The notes under the pieces were generated by a model, which saw only the letters and a list, made by a program, of their open reading frames with translations, ran no database searches and was not told the DNA's origin. Shown piece by piece: positions 43,810-53,598 of a DNA stretch of 64,000 nt (its first letter is position 1; every line of letters begins with the position of its first letter). The DNA comes from an uncultured Hyphomicrobiales bacterium. Its GTDB lineage: Bacteria > Pseudomonadota > Alphaproteobacteria > Rhizobiales > Beijerinckiaceae. Where the stretch lies: positions 156,665-220,664 of the forward strand of contig CAINED010000021.1 of assembly GCA_903847605.1 (NCBI GenBank), read 5' to 3'. The translations under genes were made by a program, and so were the position numbers.

Positions 43810-45036
43810 ATGAATTCACTTGCGGATATCGACCCGGCAAATGTCGTGGACATTGACTTTGCGGGCGCCGGGTTCAAGACGAACGCGCGCAAGCATCTCT
43901 ATGACTGGGCGACGCGGCCACCCTTCTACGTGCTTAACAATGGCCCGGCGCAAGTCATCGTCGGACGTTATGCCGATGTGCAGGAGGTCTTCAACGATCC
44001 CGAGCGATTTTCTTCGGAAATGCCGCGCGGTCCAGGCTATGAACAATTCGATAAATTCATGGGCGGCAAGTTTCTCACGCTCATGGATGGCGAACAGCAC
44101 AGCAGGCTGCGCCGGTTGATGATGCCTGCCTTTGCGCCAACGCGCATAGCGCAGATGGAATCGCGCATAGCCGCCATCATCGACGGATTTCTCGATGACA
44201 TCGAACGCAAAAGCCCGCAATTCGATGGTATGGCCGACTATGCTTCGCGCCTTGTCGTTGGGGCCTTGCTCACTGCCATTCTCGGACTCAATGACGAGCA
44301 AAAGAAGGTTCTGATTGAGTTTCATGACGTCACGCCGCTGATGACCACCACCAGGCCCGGAGAGCCCTATCCCGAAGTGGTTTACGCCGCTCATCGCAAG
44401 ATTCAGCGCGTGGTTCAGGACGCCATCGACGATCGCCGCGCGCATCCGCGCGCTGATTTCATCAGCGATCTCGTGAGTGCGCGGGACAAGGGCGACAAAC
44501 TCACGGATCGGGAGTTGTCGGATCAAGTGCTGGGCGTTTTCGCCGCGCTTGCGACCACGCCGCGGTCCGGCGGTGGCGCGCTCCACATGCTCTATACGCA
44601 TGACGAACAGCGACGCCGCCTCATCGAAAATCCTGCGCTCATTCCCGATGCAGCGGAAGAATGCCTGCGTATAGCGGGCAATGGCTATTTCACCTTCCCG
44701 CGCTTTGCCACGCGCGATACGGAGATTGGCGGAACACCCATTCTGAAAGGCATGGTTGTACGTCCCTCGCCACAGGCCGCGAATTTCGATCCGCTCGCCT
44801 TTGCCGACCCACTGCGCTTCGATGTCATGCGGAGACCGCAGCGCATCATGACCTTTGGCTCCGGGCCGCATCACTGCATTGGCAATGCGCTGGGCCGCAA
44901 AACATTGATCCTCGCGATACGACAGCTTCTGGCGCGCTTTCCGAATGCGCGCCTCGCCGATCCTGATTTCGTCCCGGAATATGCTGGCTCAGTGGGGGAA
45001 CTGAAAACAATATCGCTTCCCATGCTGGCGCATTGA
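43810..45036 (+). CDS. cytochrome P450
   Basis: 408 residues, soluble bacterial type. The heme loop is FGSGPHHCIGNALG with the thiolate Cys near 356, and ExxR is in EECLRIAG. The I-helix, normally AGxET-T, reads AALATT (about 245-250), so the conserved glycine and acid are missing; this is unusual and could point to a changed oxygen-activation route. In operon with a Bug protein. No ferredoxin gene adjoins it. Confidence 0.92.
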   Translation: MNSLADIDPANVVDIDFAGAGFKTNARKHLYDWATRPPFYVLNNGPAQVIVGRYADVQEVFNDPERFSSEMPRGPGYEQFDKFMGGKFLTLMDGEQHSRLRRLMMPAFAPTRIAQMESRIAAIIDGFLDDIERKSPQFDGMADYASRLVVGALLTAILGLNDEQKKVLIEFHDVTPLMTTTRPGEPYPEVVYAAHRKIQRVVQDAIDDRRAHPRADFISDLVSARDKGDKLTDRELSDQVLGVFAALATTPRSGGGALHMLYTHDEQRRRLIENPALIPDAAEECLRIAGNGYFTFPRFATRDTEIGGTPILKGMVVRPSPQAANFDPLAFADPLRFDVMRRPQRIMTFGSGPHHCIGNALGRKTLILAIRQLLARFPNARLADPDFVPEYAGSVGELKTISLPMLAH

Positions 45037-45085
45037 ATAGCCAGATTTCCTTTCGATCGATTGATTTAAAGCGCCGGCGAACGCG

Positions 45086-45733
45086 CTAGATTTTACCGAT
45101 GACCTTGCCGGCATCGAGCGTAACGATCTCGTTCGCCAGGCGTTCGATCTCCTCGCGCATGTGCGAGACATAGATGGTCGGCAGGTGAAAGCGGTCGCGC
45201 AGTTTTTCGATGTGGGGCAGGATTTCCGCGCGCCGCGCGGCATCGAGTGAGGCGAGCGGCTCGTCCATGAGCAGAAGATCGGGATCGCTGATCAGCGCGC
45301 GGCCGATGGCGACGCGCTGCGCCTCGCCGCCGGAGAGATTGCCCGGCCGGCGCTCCAGCAGATGGCCGATGCCCAGAAGTTCGATCACTTCTTGCGGCGC
45401 GATGCGCCCCTCGCGCGCCTTTCTGAACCAGCGGCCATACATGAGATTTCTGCGCACGTTGAAATGGGGAAACAGCCGGCCTTCCTGAAAGACGTAGCCG
45501 ATGCGCCGCTTGTGCGCGGGCACAAAGACGCCAGCCGACGTGTCGCACCAGACTTCGCCGTTGAAGACGACGCGCCCTTCGTCCGGACGCACGAGCCCCG
45601 CGATGATATTCAACAGGCTGGTCTTGCCCGCGCCCGACGGGCCGGAGAGCGCCGTAACGAGACCTTCGAGGCGCAAATCGGCCTCGATGATGAAACTGCC
45701 CTGCCGGTGTCTGACGGAGACTTCCGTTGTCAC
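45086..45733 (-). CDS. modC: molybdate ABC transporter ATPase lacking the Mop domain
   Basis: 215 residues with Walker A GPSGAGKT, signature LSGGEAQRVAIGRA, Walker B LLLMDEPLASLD and H-loop VSHMREE. Full-length ModC (~350 residues) has a C-terminal TOBE/Mop domain that gives trans-inhibition by molybdate; it is absent here. It starts with GTG overlapping the modB stop (GTGA), fixing both the start and the operon. Could equally import tungstate. Confidence 0.9.
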   Translation of the reverse strand: MTTEVSVRHRQGSFIIEADLRLEGLVTALSGPSGAGKTSLLNIIAGLVRPDEGRVVFNGEVWCDTSAGVFVPAHKRRIGYVFQEGRLFPHFNVRRNLMYGRWFRKAREGRIAPQEVIELLGIGHLLERRPGNLSGGEAQRVAIGRALISDPDLLLMDEPLASLDAARRAEILPHIEKLRDRFHLPTIYVSHMREEIERLANEIVTLDAGKVIGKI

Positions 45734-46422
45734 AGGTCGAGCCCCCGCCGCGAAATGCGCCGGGCGCAGAGTTCCGACAGCAACAGGGCGATCATGGCGA
45801 TGACGATGGAGACGATCATCAGCCGCCAAGTGCCGGCCTCGCCGCCGGGCGACTGCGTATAGCCGTAGATCGCCGACGCGATGGTCTGCGTCTCGCCGGG
45901 AATGTTGGAGACGAAGGTGATCGTCGCGCCGAATTCGCCGAGCGCCTTGGCAAAGCCGAGGATCGCGCCGGCGAGAATGCCGGGGATAGAAAGCGGGAGC
46001 GTGATCGTCAGAAAGACGAGGAAGCCGGACGCGCCGAGAGTGGAGGCGGCAGCCTCCGTGCGGGGATCGACCGCTTCCATGGAAAGGCGGATGGCGCGCA
46101 CCGTCAGCGGGAAAGCCATGATCGCCGCGGCCAGCGCCGCGCCGGTCCAGCGAAAGGAGAGGACGACGCCGCAGCAGGCCTCCAGCATTTCGCCGACCGG
46201 CCCCCGGCGGCCGAAGGTGATCAACAGCAAGTAGCCGGTGACGACAGGCGGCAGGACGAGAGGCAGGTGAACGAGGCCGTTGAGCACCGCCTTGCCCCAG
46301 AAATCACGTCGGGCGAGCAGCCAGGCCACGGCGATGGCAAAGGGTATGCTGGCGAGCGTCGCCACCAGCGCAATGCGAAGCGACAGCAGGATGGCCGTGA
46401 TCTCGGCATCGGTGAACGTCAC
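45730..46422 (-). CDS. modB: molybdate ABC transporter permease
   Basis: 230 residues, five to six membrane segments, with the cytoplasmic EAA-like loop (AAASTLGASGFLVFLTITLP) and the ModB end ALGEFGATITFVSNIPGETQT. The gene is preceded on its strand by a hairpin-rich leader and a ModE-type palindrome. modA is not found in the window, so the binding protein must be elsewhere. Confidence 0.92.
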   Translation of the reverse strand: MTFTDAEITAILLSLRIALVATLASIPFAIAVAWLLARRDFWGKAVLNGLVHLPLVLPPVVTGYLLLITFGRRGPVGEMLEACCGVVLSFRWTGAALAAAIMAFPLTVRAIRLSMEAVDPRTEAAASTLGASGFLVFLTITLPLSIPGILAGAILGFAKALGEFGATITFVSNIPGETQTIASAIYGYTQSPGGEAGTWRLMIVSIVIAMIALLLSELCARRISRRGLDL

Positions 46423-46456
46423 GCGGCGCGTTCCCGGTGGAAAGCGTCAGGCCCCG

Positions 46457-46497
46457 GCCCGCTGCAATCGGCGGGCACCCCATAGGTCGATCCTATG
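46457..46497 (-). promoter_or_regulatory. double hairpin in the modB leader
   Basis: GCCCGC (46457-46462) with GCGGGC (46471-46476) and CATAGG (46481-46486) with CCTATG (46492-46497) form two adjacent perfect 6-bp stems on the RNA between the ModE-type site and modB. A molybdenum-cofactor riboswitch is a conceivable but unproven reading. Confidence 0.4.
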
Positions 46498-46565
46498 AGG
46501 CGGAGTAGCCTGAATTGGTTGTCCTTCCGCTGCAAGACACACCCCCGCCTGTGTGCACCGCACGA

Positions 46566-46589
46566 CGCTATATCCAAATGTATATAGCG
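46566..46589 (-). promoter_or_regulatory. ModE-type operator
   Basis: A 24-bp site with perfect 8-bp arms, CGCTATAT and ATATAGCG, around an 8-base spacer. This matches the size, spacing and CGnTATAT/ATATAnCG form of known ModE operators. It lies 144 bp before the modB start, where molybdate-dependent repression would be expected. Confidence 0.82.
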
Positions 46590-46684
46590 CTGTCCTCCGC
46601 GAGTCCAGCGGACGGGATCTCGCGTTGTCATCCCGCAAATGCGAAGCGAAATAACCCGCTCGCGGGTCGATCGCAATACACATA

Positions 46685-46713
46685 TTGACAAATATTCCTC
46701 TATATGTTTATAT
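46685..46713 (+). promoter_or_regulatory. sigma70-type promoter toward the MFS gene
   Basis: TTGACA at 46685-46690, a 17-base spacer and TTATAT at 46708-46713. The match is nearly ideal and lies in the only AT-rich patch of the region, implying a start near 46720 and a ~500-base untranslated leader before the MFS gene. Confidence 0.5.
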
Positions 46714-47218
46714 TCCTCTCATCTCATCCACGAGGGGCCGGTCGCGAGCGGTCGTTACAGGCGGATGAGACCGGCGCCTGGGGGTCGTGTTCACCGGACA
46801 CGGCGTTTGGGCCGGGCCGTCAGCGCGTATGGACCGCAAGGTTCATGCGTATTCCCGTTGCACCGCCAATGGCGTTGTATTCCCAGGGTTTGACGGAAGC
46901 CGCAAAAAGCCGGATCGCGGGACGCTGGTGCGCCAGTTTCATCCCTCTTCCATCACAGGCTGCGCCAGCGTCCCGTGACCCTTCGAACCTGCCTTCATCG
47001 AAGCGCAGGGCAATCTCCGGTTGTCCGGAATTCCGAACTGCCCTTGAACATGTTTCGGAGCGCCGAACCGGCGGCGCTGCGCGCGCAAGCAGCGGCGCCG
47101 TCGCGACCGGTGCAGGATTCGGATCGACGCGAAATACCGGGTCCAATTTTTTGCCCGATGCTCTACAGTTCGAAGCCGCCTGCGCCGTGAGGCCGCCGGC
47201 TCACACGAAAGGTTAGCC

Positions 47219-48727
47219 GTGGCCTCGGGTTCGGGCGCAAATCAGGAATTGTCGAACACATTTCCGGCCGATACCGCCCGCCAGTTCTGGCGGGTGTTTC
47301 CGTCGGTCATGTTGCCGATCTACATGTCCGTCGGGGACCAGACCGTCGTCGCCAGCGCACTGCCGGTCATCGCCGGCGCGCTTGGCGATGTGGAGCGAGT
47401 CTCCTGGGTCATCATCGGCTATCTCATCTCCTCCACGATTGCAGCGCCGCTCTACGGCTATATCGGCGACGTCTTCGGCCGGCGGCGGCTTCTGTTTGTC
47501 GCGCTGGCGATCTTCATGATCGGCGCGATCGCCTGCGCCTTCGCGCCCACGATGAATACTTTGATCGCCGCGCGCGTCTTACAGGGCTTTGGCGGCGGCG
47601 GCCTGATGAGCATGTCGCAGGCGCTGCTTGCGGAAGTGATTCCGCCTCGCGAGCGCGGCCGTTACCAGGGCTATAACGCGACCGTCTTCGTCGTGGCTTC
47701 CGCCATCGGGCCGGTCATGGGCGCTTTGCTCACCGCGAAATTCGGCTGGCACTCGATTTTCTACATCAACATCCCCGTGGGGATCGTCGCTTTCCTGCTG
47801 GTGCTTCGCATCTCCAACAGAGCCGGCGCGCGGCAGGCTGGCTGGTCCTTCGATTATCCTGGCCTCATCTATTTCGTCGGTTTCATCGTGCCTTTGCTGC
47901 TGGCGCTCGAACAGATCAGGCAATTCGATACTCAAGGCGCCATCATCACGATTTCTCTGGTGACGGCGGCGATCCTGTCGCTCATCCTGCTGATCCGGCA
48001 ATCGCGACGCGCCGCGCATCCAATGCTGCCGGTGGGATTGATGAAGCAAACCGCGATCTGGAATGCGCAGCTGCAGATCGTCTGCCACGGCGCGACGATG
48101 ACGGCGCTGATCGCCTTCATCCCCCTTTATCTGCGCGTGACAGGCATTGGCGACATTCAGGATGTCGGCTTCACCCTGCTGCTTTTTTCGTTCTTCATCG
48201 CGCTGTCGTCGATAACGGTTGGCTGGATGGTGACGCGCACCGGCCTCACCATGATCTTTCCCGCCATAGGCATGGGATTCACAGCGCTCATCTTCATCTG
48301 GTTTGCGCTGTATTCGGCGAAGCTGGATATCGTCGGGACCTATATCTCGATGGCGGTGCTCGCAATCGCCATGGGCCCTGTCATGACGGTAGCGCAGGTC
48401 ACAATCCAGAGCGTCGCCGGCCGCAAATTGCTGGGCGCAGCGTCGGGTTCCGTCCAACTCGCGCGCACGGTCGGCGCTGTCTTCGGCACGGCGATTTTCG
48501 GCACGATCCTGTTCGCGACGCTGGCTATCAAGGATCCCGAGGCGGCCCCGATGTTCGGGCGCATCCTCAACATGGGCCCGGAGGCGCTGGCGGCGATCAG
48601 CGAAGCGCGGCGCACCGCCATCATGACCGAGATCGTCACCGGCTTCCGCTATGGCTTCCTGCTGCTCGCGGGAATAGCGGCCTGTTCAGGCATTCTGGCG
48701 GCGACCAATCCGGTGCGCCGGATATGA
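47219..48727 (+). CDS. MFS multidrug transporter, DHA2/EmrB type
   Basis: 502 residues, about 14 membrane segments. Motif A of the family appears as GYIGDVFGRRRLL and motif C-like glycines follow in segment 5 (VVASAIGPVMGALL). The DQTVVASALPVI opening is typical of EmrB/QacA drug:proton antiporters. It starts with GTG at 47219 with GAAAGG upstream; ATG 47308 would cut the first helix. No adaptor gene is beside it. Confidence 0.9.
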   Translation: MASGSGANQELSNTFPADTARQFWRVFPSVMLPIYMSVGDQTVVASALPVIAGALGDVERVSWVIIGYLISSTIAAPLYGYIGDVFGRRRLLFVALAIFMIGAIACAFAPTMNTLIAARVLQGFGGGGLMSMSQALLAEVIPPRERGRYQGYNATVFVVASAIGPVMGALLTAKFGWHSIFYINIPVGIVAFLLVLRISNRAGARQAGWSFDYPGLIYFVGFIVPLLLALEQIRQFDTQGAIITISLVTAAILSLILLIRQSRRAAHPMLPVGLMKQTAIWNAQLQIVCHGATMTALIAFIPLYLRVTGIGDIQDVGFTLLLFSFFIALSSITVGWMVTRTGLTMIFPAIGMGFTALIFIWFALYSAKLDIVGTYISMAVLAIAMGPVMTVAQVTIQSVAGRKLLGAASGSVQLARTVGAVFGTAIFGTILFATLAIKDPEAAPMFGRILNMGPEALAAISEARRTAIMTEIVTGFRYGFLLLAGIAACSGILAATNPVRRI

Positions 48728-48749
48728 TCGCCGCATTATTTTGACCGTC

Positions 48750-49571
48750 TCAGTTCGCCATGAAGACCGGCAGCTTCGCCTTCGACATGATGTGAGCCGT
48801 CGGGCCGCCGAAAATCATCTGGCGCAACCGGCTCTGCGTGAACGCGCCCTTCACCAGGAGATCGCCGCCGAGCGCCGTGGTCTCTTCCAGCGCCGTCTCG
48901 CCGTGCGAGCGGCGATTGGGGCGGGTGACGGCTTCGACTGGTACGCCATGCGCCGCCAGCATCTCGGCGCATTGTTCGCCGGTCGGCCCGTCGACCATGA
49001 AGCCTTCGATCGTCAGCACGATCACTTTCTTCGCCTGCAGGAGCAGCGGCATCGCCATCGCGACACAGCGCGCCGTTTCGGTGCTGCGGTTCCATGAAAT
49101 CACGACAGTGTCGCCCATCGCTTTCGGCGGCTCGGGCGGGGCCAAAAGGATCGGCCGGCCGCTCTCGAAGATCGAGGCTTCCGCCGTCGCCATGCGCGGG
49201 TCGCCGCGTTCACTGCCGGGACGGCCGAGAACGGTGATGTCGAAGATCCGGCCATAGCTTGCCATCTGGCTGTCGCCGAGCGACTTGTCGCCCGCCCAGC
49301 GCCAGCCGGGCGCCTTGCCCGTCGCAAGGATGCCCGAAGCGCCCATCGCGGCCTCGAATTTTCGCTGCGCCTCGTCCGTCAGCTCTTTCCAGGTGTTCTG
49401 GTCGGACACCGTCCAGCTCACCGGCATGTCGAAGGCGACGAGATCGGGCAGATCGGGTCCGAGCGCGACACCCTCGATGCGGCTGCCGAAGCGCCGGGCG
49501 AGCAGAGCCGCCGTCTGAAACACCGAGTCCACGGACGAGTGAAGTTCCACCGGTACAAGGATGTTCTTCAT
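48750..49571 (-). CDS. universal stress protein, two-domain
   Basis: 273 residues, two UspA-type halves. The second carries the nucleotide-binding G-2x-G-9x-G-S/T-like segment in modified form (GDLLVKGAFTQSRLRQMIFGGPTAHIM). The N-terminus MKNILVPVELHSS is typical. Such proteins help survive stress and can bind ATP. The start at 49571 avoids an unrelated upstream extension. It converges on the MFS gene. Confidence 0.88.
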   Translation of the reverse strand: MKNILVPVELHSSVDSVFQTAALLARRFGSRIEGVALGPDLPDLVAFDMPVSWTVSDQNTWKELTDEAQRKFEAAMGASGILATGKAPGWRWAGDKSLGDSQMASYGRIFDITVLGRPGSERGDPRMATAEASIFESGRPILLAPPEPPKAMGDTVVISWNRSTETARCVAMAMPLLLQAKKVIVLTIEGFMVDGPTGEQCAEMLAAHGVPVEAVTRPNRRSHGETALEETTALGGDLLVKGAFTQSRLRQMIFGGPTAHIMSKAKLPVFMAN

Positions 49572-49757
49572 GATTGCATTCCCCTCGCAGGACGCAACCC
49601 CCTCCAGCCGCCTGCCCTGCCGGCCAAGCATACACCAAATCGGCGGAAGCCGTGAGCGTGCCCGACCAGCTTCAACAAGGGATGTGTGGGACAGGAACCA
49701 ATGCCGCCCATCGCGGTTGTCCGCGCAGGCTGCAATTCATCGGCGGAGCGGGCGGAC

Positions 49758-50240
49758 ATGACAAAACGCGATTTCTCGCCCGAGACGATTTGGGACGAAC
49801 TTGAAAAATTCCGTGTCTGCTTCATGGCGGATGTGTCCAATCGCCAGATCGTCGCGCGTCCGATGTCTCCGCTTGTAAGACGCAACGAGAACCTCATCTG
49901 GTTCGTCACCGACCGCGAATCCGGCAAAACCGGCGACCTGGCGGATGATACGCCGGTGGCGCTGCTGTTTCAGGACGAAAGCGCCAATTGCTACATTGTG
50001 GTCACCGGCGCGGTGAGCCTCGTCGACGATCGCGACAGGATCGAGGAGCTTTGGAGTCCCGTCATGAAGGAATGGTTCGACGGACCCGACGATCCGCGCA
50101 TCGTTTGCATCAGTTTCGATCCGCGCGAAGCGGATATTTGGGACGGCCCGCACAAGATCGTCGCGGGATTGAAATTGCTGGTTACCGCTGCGACCGGACA
50201 AAAGACGGATCTCGGCAGCCACGCCAAAGTGCAGATGTAG
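49758..50240 (+). CDS. pyridoxamine 5'-phosphate oxidase-fold general stress protein
   Basis: 160 residues of the GSP26-like flavin-binding split-barrel family (ENLIWFVTDRESGKTGDL, MKEWFDGPDDPRI, PREADIWDG). It probably binds FMN or FAD and acts in the cytosol; its reaction is not known. Divergent from the UspA gene, which fits a stress role. The stop is followed by a clear terminator. Confidence 0.87.
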   Translation: MTKRDFSPETIWDELEKFRVCFMADVSNRQIVARPMSPLVRRNENLIWFVTDRESGKTGDLADDTPVALLFQDESANCYIVVTGAVSLVDDRDRIEELWSPVMKEWFDGPDDPRIVCISFDPREADIWDGPHKIVAGLKLLVTAATGQKTDLGSHAKVQM

Positions 50241-50261
50241 TCAAACGGCATCTGCGGACAA

Positions 50262-50303
50262 ACGCCATCCGGCACCCCCCTCGGACTGCCGGGTGGCGTT
50301 TTT
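50262..50303 (+). terminator. Rho-independent terminator
   Basis: A 13-bp stem with one wobble (50262-50274 with 50287-50299) and 12-base loop runs into five T. It ends the stress-protein gene and isolates acs. Confidence 0.9.
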
Positions 50304-50489
50304 CTGCGCGCTGCTCAAGAAAAAGCCTATGTCTTTCGGCTAGCGACCAAAGTGTGAGCATTCCCGGCTTGTCCCAGTGCCACCCCATTTTGCATAATGC
50401 GATGCACAACGAGGCGCCCGCCGGGCTGCCCGTGGTGTATGGTTTGCCGTTTCCGCACGCTCCGCGTGGCGTGCGCCCGGGAGGAAATT

Positions 50490-52433
<1,944 letters not shown>

Positions 52434-52527
52434 TCCGCAGGTTGAAGTCTTGAGGCGGCCCTGTCGCCTCGATGACATGCAGTTGTTTTACAGGTCGGAC
52501 GATTCGCAACGGGATCGTCCGGCCGCC

Positions 52528-52857
52528 ATGCAATACTTTTATCTGTCGCTTGCCATCGTCAGCGAGGTGATCGCAACTTCGGCCCTCAATGCTTCGCAGG
52601 GGCTGACGAAACCTTGGCCGGTCGCGTTGATGACAATTACATACGCCATCGCTTTCATATTTCTCGCGCTGACCCTTAAGTCGATGCCGGTCGGAATAGC
52701 TTACGCAATTTGGTCCGGAGCGGGGATCGTCCTGATCGCCGGCGTCGGCTGGTTCCTTTACCGCCAGAGTCTCGACGCGGCCGCCATGGCCGGAATGGCT
52801 ATGATCATAGTCGGCATCTGCATCATGAAACTGTTTTCCTCAAGCGCCCGGCTATAA
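52528..52857 (+). CDS. SMR-family small multidrug exporter (EmrE-like)
   Basis: 109 residues and four membrane helices, with the essential glutamate in IVSEVIATSAL (near residue 13) and AIWSGAGI in helix 3. It works as an antiparallel dimer exchanging protons for cationic drugs. The ATG at 52528 is preceded by a 7-bp hairpin (GGACGAT/ATCGTCC at ~52497-52520). The ceramidase-like gene follows within 9 bp, suggesting one operon. Confidence 0.9.
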   Translation: MQYFYLSLAIVSEVIATSALNASQGLTKPWPVALMTITYAIAFIFLALTLKSMPVGIAYAIWSGAGIVLIAGVGWFLYRQSLDAAAMAGMAMIIVGICIMKLFSSSARL

Positions 52858-52866
52858 TTGGCCTCA

Positions 52867-53547
52867 ATGGATCCCTGGCAAAAACTCTTTCATTATTGCG
52901 AGCGGACAAGTTCCGCGTTCTGGGCCGAGCCGCTGAATGCCACGACCAACGCGGCCTTTCTGCTGGCGTCCGGCGCTGCGTTCCTGCTCTGGCTCAAGCA
53001 GGACGCAAGGGACAAAGCCAGCCTGCTGCTCATTATCGTTGCAGCCATCACGGGAGCAGGCAGCTTTCTGTTTCATACATTCGCAACGCGTTGGGCAATG
53101 CTCGCCGATGTGATTCCCATCGCTATATTCATCTATGCGTACTTTCTGTTGTCGCTCGTACGGTATATCGGACTGCAACTCCCGACAGGACTTGTGGGCA
53201 CTGCCGCCTTTGCGGCGTTCAGCTTTGGCATCGAGGCTGCAGTTCCTCGCTGGTTTCTCAATGGATCGGCGGCCTATTTGCCCGCTCTGATGGCGCTGGC
53301 CGGCGTCCCGGCGGTCCTTGTCCTGCGCGCGCAAAAGGCCGGCGACGACATGGAGCGTCCGCAAAGAATGGCCACGGCGAGAATGCTCGCCGTTTCCTGT
53401 GTGATTTTTGCAGCTTCTCTTTGCTTCCGGACCATCGATCGGGAGGTTTGTCAGCACGTCCCGGCCGGCACGCACTTTCTGTGGCATCTGCTGAACGCCC
53501 TCGTGCTCTACCTGCTTCTGCGGGCTGCGATCCTGTGGCGCTCATGA
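52867..53547 (+). CDS. ceramidase-family (CREST) membrane hydrolase-like protein
   Basis: 226 residues, about seven membrane helices, with the alkaline ceramidase/PAQR-like motifs CERTSSAFWAEPLNATTN, GSFLFHTFATRWAMLAD and GTHFLWHLLNA. The Ser, His, Asp and HxxxH residues needed for the zinc site are all there. The family cuts ceramide-type amides; bacterial members are uncharacterised as far as I know and might act on sphingolipids, ornithine lipids or others. The start ATG 52867 is preferred to TTG 52858. Confidence 0.82.
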   Translation: MDPWQKLFHYCERTSSAFWAEPLNATTNAAFLLASGAAFLLWLKQDARDKASLLLIIVAAITGAGSFLFHTFATRWAMLADVIPIAIFIYAYFLLSLVRYIGLQLPTGLVGTAAFAAFSFGIEAAVPRWFLNGSAAYLPALMALAGVPAVLVLRAQKAGDDMERPQRMATARMLAVSCVIFAASLCFRTIDREVCQHVPAGTHFLWHLLNALVLYLLLRAAILWRS

Positions 53548-53598
53548 CAACCCGGCCAAGTCGCGATAGAAAGACCTCCGAACGGGAGAGGAAATGCC

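Larger units (their letters stand above)
46423..47218. other. divergent regulatory region modB / MFS gene
   Basis: 796 bp without a convincing gene. From left to right it holds two leader hairpins of modB, the ModE-type operator, an AT-rich patch with a strong plus-strand promoter at 46685-46713 and then about 500 bp of high-GC sequence up to the MFS start in which I see no feature. Open frames here show no protein-like composition. Confidence 0.5.

Noticed and set aside
46704..47216. Open frame of 170 codons upstream of the MFS gene
   Set aside because: No recognisable domain, no ribosome site, irregular composition; more likely leader sequence.
52440..52527. Possible guanidine riboswitch before the SMR gene
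   Set aside because: Two hairpins are present (GAGGCG/CGCCTC and GGACGAT/ATCGTCC), but neither has the ACGR loops of the mini-ykkC class, and no ykkC-type core was seen.
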